Shown here: positions 1 through 6,048 of the stretch, piece by piece
Layout of the letters: each line of letters begins with the position of its first letter
How positions within the stretch are numbered: position 1 is the stretch's first letter
NCBI GenBank assembly: GCA_937894055.1
Contig: CALDHQ010000181.1
Span: 1 to 8,397 of the forward strand
From: an uncultured Polymorphobacter sp.
Lineage (GTDB): Bacteria; Pseudomonadota; Alphaproteobacteria; Sphingomonadales; Sphingomonadaceae
DNA length: 8,397 bases
Direction of reading: 5' to 3'
The notes under the pieces: generated by a model
Seen by the model: the letters and a program-made list of their open reading frames with translations, nothing else
The model's database searches: none
Told to the model about the DNA's origin: nothing
Position numbers and translations under genes: made by a program

Positions 1-342
1 GAAGCTGACCACCAGCGGTCCGCTGTCGCCGTAAGGCCGCAGCCGGGTATCGACCTCATAAAGCGCACCCTCCGCCGTGGGCACCGACAGCGCGGCGGTG
101 ACGATCTCTTCGGGATAGCCCGGGCGGCCCATGGCGACGGGCTGCTTCTCGCGCTTTTCCTCGGCCCAGGCTTCGGCGATGTGGTGCTTGGTCAGAAAGG
201 CGCTGTCGATCGGTGGCAGGTCACGATTCGGATGCTGACCGAGATGGATGTTGCAGTCGATGGTGCCGGTTTGCTTTTCAGCCGCTAGCAGTGGGCTGGC
301 GGCGACTGCTGCGGTGTGGGCGAGGAAGTGTCTGCGGTTCAT
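1..342 (-). CDS. Mosaic partial ORF: Tat-signal amidohydrolase N-terminus running into a GlnE-like segment
   Basis: The ORF starts at ATG 342 and is still open at position 1 (114 codons). Residues 1-21 look like a Tat or Tat-like signal (MNRRHFLAH, then an Ala-rich stretch to about A21). Residues 26-60 ([12 protein letters not shown] ... HHIAEAWA) resemble the N-terminus of uncharacterised TIM-barrel amidohydrolases of the Amidohydro_2 type, normally followed by AWAGSF and a metal-binding barrel. After AWA the family resemblance stops. Residues 61-80 (with GRPGYPEEI) are unplaced and recall the C-terminal part of short-chain dehydrogenases. Residues about 81-114 ([19 protein letters not shown], then DSGPLVVSF) match the nucleotidyltransferase-core signature of GlnE, the glutamine synthetase adenylyltransferase. 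No known protein has this layout, so I read it as a mosaic, not a functional enzyme. Its start overlaps the preceding ORF's stop as ATGA. Confidence 0.6.
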   Translation of the reverse strand, partial: MNRRHFLAHTAAVAASPLLAAEKQTGTIDCNIHLGQHPNRDLPPIDSAFLTKHHIAEAWAEEKREKQPVAMGRPGYPEEIVTAALSVPTAEGALYEVDTRLRPYGDSGPLVVSF

Positions 343-665
343 GCCTTGATTCCTTTCGCTTTGAGGATGGGCAGCATCAGGCTGCGCAGGTTGTCGCAGA
401 AGATTTTTTGTTTGTCCGCATCGCTGATTTGCGCGCCGTGGACCTTGGCGAGCTGGCTGGCAAAACTCCGCCCGCCGCTGTCGCTGCCATAGATCACGCG
501 ATCCGCGCCAAGCTCGCGCACCTGCCCCGGATACATGGCTTTCACCGTGCCAGCCGTGCCCACGGGCATGAAGGCCGGCGTGCGAATATCGCCGCGCTGC
601 ATGCGGATGACTCCGGTGCGCGCAGCGCCATCGGTAGCGTGGATGTTGAAGTCGAACCGCGTCAT
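339..665 (-). CDS. Chimeric ORF: Tgt N-terminus fused to amidohydrolase C-terminus
   Basis: This is an in-frame ORF of 108 aa starting at ATG 665. Residues 1 to about 55 ([15 protein letters not shown], then [20 protein letters not shown] and [11 protein letters not shown]) are the conserved N-terminus of queuine tRNA-ribosyltransferase (Tgt), the gene expected after queA. The full family is about 370-380 aa. The catalytic aspartates, the substrate-pocket region and the Cys/His zinc site are all missing. From about residue 55 the protein changes to [20 protein letters not shown] and ends [11 protein letters not shown], the C-terminus typical of TIM-barrel amidohydrolases (the GSD carries a metal or catalytic Asp). 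Neither half can make a working enzyme. The amidohydrolase half uses AAA and CAA codons, while neighbouring genes favour AAG and CAG. It is either a rearrangement that destroyed tgt or an assembly chimera. Confidence 0.75.
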   Translation of the reverse strand: MTRFDFNIHATDGAARTGVIRMQRGDIRTPAFMPVGTAGTVKAMYPGQVRELGADRVIYGSDSGGRSFASQLAKVHGAQISDADKQKIFCDNLRSLMLPILKAKGIKA

Positions 666-716
666 GGCGAGCCGTCTAGCGGTGAAACGCCGTCTCGAAC
701 AGGGGCAGTTGCAGGC

Positions 717-1205
717 TCATAGCCATGTCGCAAGTTGCAGCCATGCCGTGCGCTTGGCGGCTAGCGACAGCGCGGCATGTGCCGGGCTCGATGACGGCAG
801 CGCCAGCATCGCAACGCCGGCCGCAGCTACTGCGGGCGCGCCGAGCCTAAACGCCGCCGCGCCGTTGAAGCCGATACCGCGCAACGCCGGCAATGACCCG
901 GCCAGTGCCGCTAGGTCATTGGGCTGATGGTCGCGAATGGCGCTGTCGAGGCTACCGACACGCGATGCCGAGGCGACCACGTCCCAAAGCCCTATATGGT
1001 GGCGAGCCAGCGCGGCAAGACGGTCGACATAGGCCAAGGGCACAAGGTCGACGCCGATCACCGCCCCGACCAGCGCCCAGAACTGGTTGCGCGGGTGAGC
1101 GTAATATTGCTGGCGCGCCAGCGATTCGCGCCCGGGCAGGCTGCCGACAATCAGCAACCGCGTGCTTGCATCGACGAGCGGCGCGAACGACGCCGACCGC
1201 GTCAC
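717..1205 (-). CDS. DNA-deoxyinosine (hypoxanthine/uracil) glycosylase, UDG superfamily family 6
   Basis: This protein of 162 aa belongs to the uracil-DNA glycosylase superfamily, which removes deaminated bases from DNA as the first step of base excision repair. Visible motifs are the motif 1 region GSLPGRESL (residues 21-29) followed by [10 protein letters not shown] (34-43), which is characteristic of the hypoxanthine-DNA glycosylase branch; GLWDVVAS (72-79); GFNG (112-115); and LPSSSPAH (136-143), which corresponds to motif 2. The Asn in HPRN is the likely catalytic-site residue, from family knowledge. I chose GTG 1205 because it gives the family length and overlaps the queA stop as GTGA, implying translational coupling. 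The same frame stays open upstream inside queA, but that part is arginine-rich antisense-like sequence. Inosine versus uracil preference cannot be read from the sequence. Confidence 0.8.
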   Translation of the reverse strand: MTRSASFAPLVDASTRLLIVGSLPGRESLARQQYYAHPRNQFWALVGAVIGVDLVPLAYVDRLAALARHHIGLWDVVASASRVGSLDSAIRDHQPNDLAALAGSLPALRGIGFNGAAAFRLGAPAVAAAGVAMLALPSSSPAHAALSLAAKRTAWLQLATWL

Positions 1206-2227
1206 GGCAGCAGCAAACTCGCGTCGCCGTAGCTGTAAAAGCGGTAGTCGTTGGCGACGGCGTGTGCGTACGCCGCCTTCATCTCGTCGAGCCCCATCAG
1301 CGCGCTGACCAGCATGAACAGCGTCGATTTGGGCAGGTGGAAGTTGGTCAGCAGCCCGTCGACCACGGCGAAGCGGAACCCTGGCGTGATGAAGATGCGC
1401 GTGTCGGCGCTGAACGGCTGGATGCCGTCGGGGGTCCAGGCGCTTTCGAGCAGCCGCGCCGAGGTCGTGCCGACGGCGATGACGCGGCGGCCTTGCTCCT
1501 TCGCGGCACGGATCGCGGCGGCGGTGTCGGCGTCGATCTGGCCCCATTCGGCGTGCATCATGTGCTGGTCGGTGTCATCGACCTTGACCGGCTGGAAGGT
1601 GCCGGCGCCGACGTGCAGCGTCACGGTGCGACGTTCGACGCCTGCCGCGTCGAGCGCGGCCAGCAGTTCGGGCGTGAAGTGCAGTCCGGCAGTCGGTGCC
1701 GCGACGGCGCCGAGCTTGTCACCGAACACAGTCTGGTAATCATCGAGGTCCTGCGCATCGACATTGCGCTTCGACGAAATATACGGCGGCAGCGGCATCT
1801 GGCCCGCCGCCATCAGCGCCTCCTCGATCGGCAGCGCACTTTCGAGGTGCCACAGGATGCTGCCGTCGCGCGGGTCACGCGCTTCGGCCACACCGGTCAG
1901 GCCGGCACCGAAATCGACGCGGTCGCCGGGCTTCAGCCGCTTGGCATTCTTGACGAAGCTCCACCAGCGCCGCGGCTCGATGCGCTTGTGCAGCGTCACG
2001 CGGATCTTGGCGTTGAACTTCATGCCTGCCAGCTGTGCCGGCAGCACGCGGGTATCGTTGAACACCAGTAGGTCGCCGGCGCGCAGCAACGACGGCAGGT
2101 CGGCGAACATCTTGTCGGCAAGCCCCTCGGGCGTCACCACCAGCAACCGCGACGCGTCACGCGGCGAAACCGGCCGCAACGCAATGCGCTCGGCCGGCAG
2201 CTCGAAATCGAAATCGGAAACGCGCAA
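1202..2227 (-). CDS. queA: S-adenosylmethionine:tRNA ribosyltransferase-isomerase QueA
   Basis: QueA transfers and isomerises the ribosyl part of S-adenosylmethionine onto preQ1 already in tRNA, giving epoxyqueuosine at wobble position 34. The protein is full length (341 aa). Family blocks in order are [20 protein letters not shown] near the N-terminus, NDTRV (57-61), MPLPPYI (144-150), PTAGLHFT (178-185), [10 protein letters not shown] (205-214), [10 protein letters not shown] (253-262), [17 protein letters not shown] (294-310) and the C-terminal [12 protein letters not shown]. The start is a TTG at 2227: no ATG gives the conserved N-terminus, and an AGG lies a few bases upstream. It begins 9 nt after the isomerase stop, so the two are almost certainly co-transcribed. 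Tgt, which acts earlier in the same pathway, is only a fragment downstream here. Confidence 0.97.
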   Translation of the reverse strand: MRVSDFDFELPAERIALRPVSPRDASRLLVVTPEGLADKMFADLPSLLRAGDLLVFNDTRVLPAQLAGMKFNAKIRVTLHKRIEPRRWWSFVKNAKRLKPGDRVDFGAGLTGVAEARDPRDGSILWHLESALPIEEALMAAGQMPLPPYISSKRNVDAQDLDDYQTVFGDKLGAVAAPTAGLHFTPELLAALDAAGVERRTVTLHVGAGTFQPVKVDDTDQHMMHAEWGQIDADTAAAIRAAKEQGRRVIAVGTTSARLLESAWTPDGIQPFSADTRIFITPGFRFAVVDGLLTNFHLPKSTLFMLVSALMGLDEMKAAYAHAVANDYRFYSYGDASLLLP

Positions 2228-2236
2228 AGGGCCTGC

Positions 2237-3016
2237 CTATTTCTTCGGCGGCACGGCCGCCGGTGCCGCAGGGGCCTTCGGCGTTTCGAACAGCGACGGA
2301 ATACCCAGCTTGGCCGCGCTGGGGATCGTCGACTGCGGCGCCGGCGGCGCCTTATGGTCGGACGCCATCGACGCCTGGATGATCTTCGACGGGTCGGCCG
2401 GCGGCTCACCCGGGGCAATCTTGTCGACAAACTCCATGCCGCCGGTGACGCGGCCGAAGATCGTATAGTTGTGATCAAGCTTCATCGTCGGCAGCAGGAT
2501 GATGAAGAACTGGCTGTTGGCGCTGTCCTTCTCCTGCGCGCGCGCCATCGAGACGGCGCCACGGACGTGCGGCAGATCGCTGAATTCGGGCTTCATGTTG
2601 GGCAGCTTCGAACCACCGGTGCCGCTGCCCGTCGGGTCGCCGCCCTGCGCCATGAAGCCTTCGATGACGCGGTGGAACACCGTGCCATTGTAGAAGCCTT
2701 CGCGCGTCAGTGTCTTGATGCGCGCGACGTGTTCGGGCGCCACATCGGGACGCAGCACGATGGTGACGCGGCCGCCCGTCGACAGGTCGAGCAACCAGGT
2801 GTTCTCGAGATCGGACGCGGCCGGCACGGCGGCCGGCACCGGCGCAGCGGTCGACGCAGCCTTGGCCTTGGCGGCCTTTTCGACGGCGGCGGTCGCAGCC
2901 GGCGAAATCGGCGCTTCTTCCTTGCCACCGCTCTGCGCGAGCAGCGGCGCCGACAGCAGCGGAGCCACCAGCACGCCGGCCACGGCCAGCCAAAGTGCCG
3001 GAATTCGCCTGGTCAT
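2237..3016 (-). CDS. Secreted cyclophilin-type peptidyl-prolyl cis-trans isomerase
   Basis: This 259-aa protein catalyses proline isomerisation during protein folding. Residues 1-27 form a signal peptide (MTRRIPALWL, hydrophobic core, APLLA before Q28), so it probably acts in the periplasm. An Ala/Pro/Lys-rich linker (about 35-68) precedes the cyclophilin domain. FHRVIEGFMAQGGDPTGSG starts at residue 114 and holds the active-site Arg116, Phe121, Met122 and Gln124. ANSQFFI (166-172) and YTIFGRV (184-190) follow. The C-terminus is a low-complexity Pro/Ala tail ending PPKK. The start is ATG 3016, with GGAG 8 nt upstream; a TTG at 3031 is in frame but would lie upstream of that ribosome-binding site. 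It is 9 nt from queA. Subtype (PpiA versus PpiB naming) is not assigned. Confidence 0.93.
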   Translation of the reverse strand: MTRRIPALWLAVAGVLVAPLLSAPLLAQSGGKEEAPISPAATAAVEKAAKAKAASTAAPVPAAVPAASDLENTWLLDLSTGGRVTIVLRPDVAPEHVARIKTLTREGFYNGTVFHRVIEGFMAQGGDPTGSGTGGSKLPNMKPEFSDLPHVRGAVSMARAQEKDSANSQFFIILLPTMKLDHNYTIFGRVTGGMEFVDKIAPGEPPADPSKIIQASMASDHKAPPAPQSTIPSAAKLGIPSLFETPKAPAAPAAVPPKK

Positions 3017-3083
3017 CAATACTCTCCGCAAATCGAGCCAATTTGTGTCAGTGCCAGCTTGTAGCTGTCACGGCGCTGAACGT

Positions 3084-3099
3084 CACGCACTGTTGCGTG
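3084..3099 (-). promoter_or_regulatory. Short hairpin in the coaD to isomerase spacer
   Basis: The 109-nt spacer between the coaD stop and the isomerase start holds a perfect 6-bp inverted repeat read on the minus strand as CACGCA-ACAG-TGCGTG. It begins 27 nt after the coaD stop. No T-tract follows, so it is a poor intrinsic terminator; an RNA-processing or attenuation hairpin is as likely. The spacer is the only sizeable gap in the xseB to queA run, so a promoter for the isomerase-queA part may also lie here. I could not pick a convincing one. Confidence 0.3.
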
Positions 3100-3125
3100 C
3101 CGCCGGCTCAATCGTGCTGCAAGCC

Positions 3126-3629
3126 TCAGCCGCGCGGCGTCCGCATCTCGACGACACGCGCCACGACTTCGTCGGCGATGCGCGGCGGCACGAACTTGCG
3201 GATATCGCCGTCGTACAGCGCGATTTCCTTGACCAGCTTCGAAGCGATCGGCTGCAGCGCCACATCGGCCATCAGGAACAGCTGCTCGATATCGTCGTTG
3301 AGCGCGCGGTTCATGCCCGTCATCTGGAACTCATATTCGAAATCGCCGGCGCCGCGCAGCCCGCGCACGATGACCGTCGCGCCCAGCCGTTCGGCGAACG
3401 ACATCAGCAGCTCATCGAATTCGACGACTTCGACGCCGGGCAAATCGGCGACTTCGCGGCCCACCTGCGCCTTGCGTTCGGCGAGCGTGAACATCGGCGA
3501 CTTTGACGGGTTGGTCGCCACGCCGATGACCAGCCGGTCGACCAGCCGGGCACCGCGCCGGATGATGTCCATATGGCCCAAAGTCAGCGGGTCGAATGTC
3601 CCGGGATAGACCCCAATGCGCATTGCCAT
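3126..3629 (-). CDS. coaD: Phosphopantetheine adenylyltransferase CoaD
   Basis: CoaD catalyses the penultimate step of coenzyme A synthesis, transferring AMP from ATP to 4'-phosphopantetheine in the cytoplasm. The 167-aa length is normal for the family. The nucleotidyltransferase signature GTFDPLTLGH (residues 10-19) carries the T/HxGH motif. RGLR (89-92), the FEYEFQMTGMNR block (97-108) and IASKLVKE (128-135), which corresponds to the ISSSLVKE motif of E. coli CoaD, are all present. The start is taken as ATG 3629, with AGGGG 7 nt upstream; ATG 3623 and an in-frame TTG at 3635 are alternatives that change only the first few residues. It begins 23 nt after the ispA stop. Confidence 0.97.
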   Translation of the reverse strand: MAMRIGVYPGTFDPLTLGHMDIIRRGARLVDRLVIGVATNPSKSPMFTLAERKAQVGREVADLPGVEVVEFDELLMSFAERLGATVIVRGLRGAGDFEYEFQMTGMNRALNDDIEQLFLMADVALQPIASKLVKEIALYDGDIRKFVPPRIADEVVARVVEMRTPRG

Positions 3630-3652
3630 TGCCAAACCCCTGTTCGAAATTT

Positions 3653-4570
3653 TTAGCGGTCGCGCTCGATCGCGAAGCGCGCGATGGCGCGCAGCAGGTC
3701 GGCTTCGGCGCCGAAGCTGTGCAGATGGCCGATCGCCTGATCGATCAGCATTTCGGCCTGCGTGCGGGCGCGCTCGACACCGAGCAGCGACACGAACGTC
3801 GCCTTGCCGGCTGCTGCGTCCTTCTGGACCGCCTTGCCGGTCTTCGCCGAGCTGCCTTCGACGTCGAGCAAGTCATCGGCAATCTGGAACGCCAGCCCCA
3901 GGTCGTGCGCATAGCCGCGCAGCTTGGTGCGCTGCGCGTCGCCGACACGGCCCATGATCGCCCCGGCATCGAGGCAGAAGCTGATCAGCGCGCCGGTCTT
4001 GAGCTGCTGCAGGCGGGTTGTCGCGGCGAGGTCGAAAATCTGGCTTTCGGCCGCAAGGTCCATCATCTGACCGCCGGCCATGCCGCTCGGGCCGCTGGCG
4101 CGCGCTAGTTCGAGCACCAGTTCGGAACGCACGAACGGGTCTTCGTGGGTGGCTTCGTCGGCGAGCACTTCGAACGCCAGCGCGTGCAGCGAATCGCCCG
4201 CCAGCACCGCGGTCGCTTCGTCGAACGCCTTGTGCACCGTCGGCTTGCCGCGGCGCAGATCGTCATCGTCCATGCACGGCAGATCGTCGTGGATCAGGCT
4301 GTAGCAATGCACCGCCTCGATCGCGATGGCGACGCGCAGCGCGCGTTCGCGGTCGACATGGAACAGGTCGCACGCCGCGACCACCAGCAACGGCCGCATG
4401 CGCTTCCCACCGCCGATGACGGCATGACGCATCGCTTCGAACAGCCGGCGGCGGCCGTCATCGGGCAGCGGCAGCAGCCGGTCGAAACGCTGGTCGATCG
4501 CCGTGCCAATGGCATCGAGCGCGGGCTTGAGACTGAGTGAGGCGTGCACGCGATCCTGATCCGACATCAT
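3653..4570 (-). CDS. ispA: Short-chain polyprenyl diphosphate synthase, probably farnesyl diphosphate synthase IspA
   Basis: This 305-aa enzyme condenses isopentenyl diphosphate with allylic diphosphates, giving farnesyl diphosphate for quinone, cell-wall carrier and carotenoid or hopanoid pathways. Motifs are GGGKRMRP (53-60, diphosphate binding); the first Asp-rich motif DDLPCMDDDDLRRGKPT (95-111), with the two-residue insertion seen in bacterial FPP synthases; GMAGGQMMD (163-171); KTGAL (191-195); and the second Asp-rich motif QIADDLLDV (229-237). Tyr-Ser just upstream of the first motif fits a C15 product, although a GGPP synthase cannot be excluded by eye. The start ATG 4570 overlaps the xseB stop as ATGA. 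An immediately following ATG is an alternative start. In many proteobacteria dxs follows ispA; here coaD does. Confidence 0.93.
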   Translation of the reverse strand: MMSDQDRVHASLSLKPALDAIGTAIDQRFDRLLPLPDDGRRRLFEAMRHAVIGGGKRMRPLLVVAACDLFHVDRERALRVAIAIEAVHCYSLIHDDLPCMDDDDLRRGKPTVHKAFDEATAVLAGDSLHALAFEVLADEATHEDPFVRSELVLELARASGPSGMAGGQMMDLAAESQIFDLAATTRLQQLKTGALISFCLDAGAIMGRVGDAQRTKLRGYAHDLGLAFQIADDLLDVEGSSAKTGKAVQKDAAAGKATFVSLLGVERARTQAEMLIDQAIGHLHSFGAEADLLRAIARFAIERDR

Positions 4571-4812
4571 GCGTCAAAGGGCTTGGTGGCAACCGGCGCG
4601 CCGTCGGCGCCGAGCTGGATGGCTTCGATACGCGCCGTCGCGCCGGCGAGCTTGGTCTCGCAATGCGTCTTGAGCGCCTGGCCTTCGGTATAGATGGCAA
4701 TCGATTCCTCAAGGCTGGCGTCGCCCGCCTCAAGCTTGTGGACGATGGCTTCGAGGCGCGCCAAGGCGGCTTCGAAACTGAGGTTGGCGAGTGGGTCGGG
4801 TTCGTCGCTCAT
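4567..4812 (-). CDS. xseB: Exodeoxyribonuclease VII small subunit XseB
   Basis: XseB is the small helical subunit that binds XseA in exonuclease VII, a single-strand-specific nuclease used in mismatch repair and DNA damage processing. The 81-aa protein carries the family core at residues 12-55: SFEAALARLEAIVHKLEAGD followed by SLEESIAIYTEG and the CETKL helix. It ends with a short acidic-to-neutral tail. I chose ATG 4812 because it gives the usual XseB N-terminus. The frame is open further upstream, but that stretch is not family-like. The Shine-Dalgarno is weak. XseA is not in the window. The stop overlaps ispA by ATGA, a common alphaproteobacterial pairing. Confidence 0.95.
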   Translation of the reverse strand: MSDEPDPLANLSFEAALARLEAIVHKLEAGDASLEESIAIYTEGQALKTHCETKLAGATARIEAIQLGADGAPVATKPFDA

Positions 4813-4885
4813 CAAAATTGCCGGTTCGCCTGTACGGGGTCCAAAGTCGGATAATGTCGGGCGGTTGTGGACGGGCCGGTGTTTA

Positions 4886-4905
4886 CGGTCAAGACTTGTT
4901 GACCG
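4886..4905. promoter_or_regulatory. 20-bp perfect palindrome, operator-like, upstream of xseB-ispA
   Basis: CGGTCAA-GACTTG-TTGACCG has perfect 7-bp arms with a 6-bp spacer, about 74 nt upstream of the xseB start in the 145-nt spacer after the chromate transporter genes. On the minus strand the left arm supplies TTGACC, a plausible -35 box, with CACAAC 17 nt downstream as a weak -10. This arrangement would suit a dimeric regulator binding over a promoter. I do not recognise the regulator. A stem-loop in the transcript is the alternative. Confidence 0.4.
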
Positions 4906-4929
4906 CCAATCGCGGCGAGCCGACACCGC

Positions 4930-4958
4930 AAACCGCCCGCGCGACGCCCGAAGGCGGT
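4930..4958 (-). terminator. Possible terminator after the chromate transporter genes
   Basis: Directly at the stop of the second transporter gene the minus strand can form ACCGCC / GGCGGT around a 15-nt loop followed by TT. Alternatively it forms a tight CGCC-TTCG-GGCG hairpin with a UUCG-type tetraloop. There is no proper T-run, so intrinsic termination would be inefficient. Confidence 0.3.
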
Positions 4959-5479
4959 CACTGCATGACCAGGAAGCCGAAGGCCCCGCCGCCGATGACC
5001 AGCAGCGCCGGATTGATCTTGAAGCGCAGCAATATGATCAGCACCGCCGCCGCCACCGTGGCGGTCAGCGTGCCGGTCACCGCGCCCTTGGCCATCGTCA
5101 GGCCACCCGCCAGCAACAGCCCGATCGATACCGGCGCGAGGCCCTTCTGGATCGACGTGCGCCACGGCCAGCTTTCGAGGCGCTTCCATGCTGCAGCGAC
5201 GGCATAGGCAAGCACTGCCGTCGGCCCGAAGAACGCCGCGAGCACAACCAGCGCCCCGGCCAGCCCGCCCGCCCATTGGCCGATCGCGACGATCATCATC
5301 ATGTTCGGCCCCGGTGCCAGCTGGCCGACGGAGTAGAGGTGGATGAGCTGCTTGTCGGTGAGCCAGCCGTGGACGTGGACCGCCTGCTCCTGAAGCTCGG
5401 GAAACGCCGCCATGCCGCCGCCGACGGTGAGCAGCGACAGGTAGGAAAACACCCTAGCGAGCGCCGGAATTTCGCTCAT
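4958..5479 (-). CDS. Chromate transporter (CHR) family protein, second half-size subunit
   Basis: This 173-aa membrane protein equals one half of a classical ChrA-type transporter. The N-terminal amphipathic part leads into LLTVGGGMAAFPELQ (16-30), the family's glycine-rich first helix. WLTDKQLIHLYSVGQLAPGP (39-58) followed by NMMM is the conserved block with the PGPN turn. Several hydrophobic helices follow (about 63-93, 113-129, 132-151, 157-172). In short-chain CHR systems two such proteins of opposite membrane orientation work as a pair. The substrate may be chromate or sulfate-like anions, which cannot be told here. The start ATG 5479 overlaps the upstream subunit's stop (ATGA); an in-frame GTG at 5506 is less likely. 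Confidence 0.88.
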   Translation of the reverse strand: MSEIPALARVFSYLSLLTVGGGMAAFPELQEQAVHVHGWLTDKQLIHLYSVGQLAPGPNMMMIVAIGQWAGGLAGALVVLAAFFGPTAVLAYAVAAAWKRLESWPWRTSIQKGLAPVSIGLLLAGGLTMAKGAVTGTLTATVAAAVLIILLRFKINPALLVIGGGAFGFLVMQ

Positions 5480-6048
5480 GGCGTTGGCGCTTTCGGCCGG
5501 TGCCACAGGATTGCCGCCGCGCCGACGCCGAGCAGCGCCACCGGCACCGACACATGGAATCCCATCACCGCGACGACGGTCACCAGCACAAAGATGAAGT
5601 CGGCGCTGCCATCGAGCGACTTCTTGCCGAGCTGCACCACCGTTGACAGGATCAGCCCGACGGCGGCGGCGGCAACGCCCTTGAGCGCGCCGGTCACCGC
5701 CGCATGGTCACCGTGCTGACGGTAGAACACCCCGACGACATACATCAGCACCGCGCCCGGCAGGCACATCGCGACAATCGCCACCAGCGCGCCCAGCGGC
5801 CCGCGCAGTTTCTGCCCGACCAGCACCGCCATGTTGGTGGCGTTGAGCCCCGGCAGCGACTGGCAGATCGACAGCATCTCGACGAATTCGCGGTCATCAA
5901 GCCAGCCGGTGCGCGTCACCAGCCCGCCGCGCAGATACGGCACGACCCCACCAAAGCTGGTGCCGCCGATGATCAGGAATTCGGTGAAGATGCGCAGCAG
6001 CGTCACCGGCACGGGCGCGGCGGCCGGCGGAACGGCAGCGTCGCTCAT
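5476..6048 (-). CDS. Chromate transporter (CHR) family protein, first half-size subunit
   Basis: This 190-aa integral membrane protein is the partner of the next gene. FLIIGGTSFGGVVPYLRGGL (24-43) is the CHR signature helix with the FGG motif. WLDDREFVEMLSICQSLPGL (49-68) followed by NATNMAVLVG matches the conserved block with PG-x-N-x-x-N. Predicted hydrophobic segments lie at about 85-107, 120-138, 150-165 and 166-182. Together the two subunits make a split ChrA-like anion transporter; chromate efflux is the described role for characterised members. The start ATG 6048 overlaps the stop of the CYTH-like gene (ATGA). The frame is open upstream, but that sequence is arginine-rich antisense of the neighbour. 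I see no regulator such as ChrB nearby. Confidence 0.9.
   Translation of the reverse strand: MSDAAVPPAAAPVPVTLLRIFTEFLIIGGTSFGGVVPYLRGGLVTRTGWLDDREFVEMLSICQSLPGLNATNMAVLVGQKLRGPLGALVAIVAMCLPGAVLMYVVGVFYRQHGDHAAVTGALKGVAAAAVGLILSTVVQLGKKSLDGSADFIFVLVTVVAVMGFHVSVPVALLGVGAAAILWHRPKAPTP

Noticed and set aside
1206..1547. N-terminal extension of the glycosylase to 276 aa
   Set aside because: The upstream part lies wholly inside queA in another frame and is Arg-rich. GTG 1205 gives the family length and a stop/start overlap.
893..2071. 392-codon open frame on the plus strand
   Set aside because: It is antisense to queA and the glycosylase. Composition is typical of a shadow frame (Arg, His and Gln runs) and no motif is seen.
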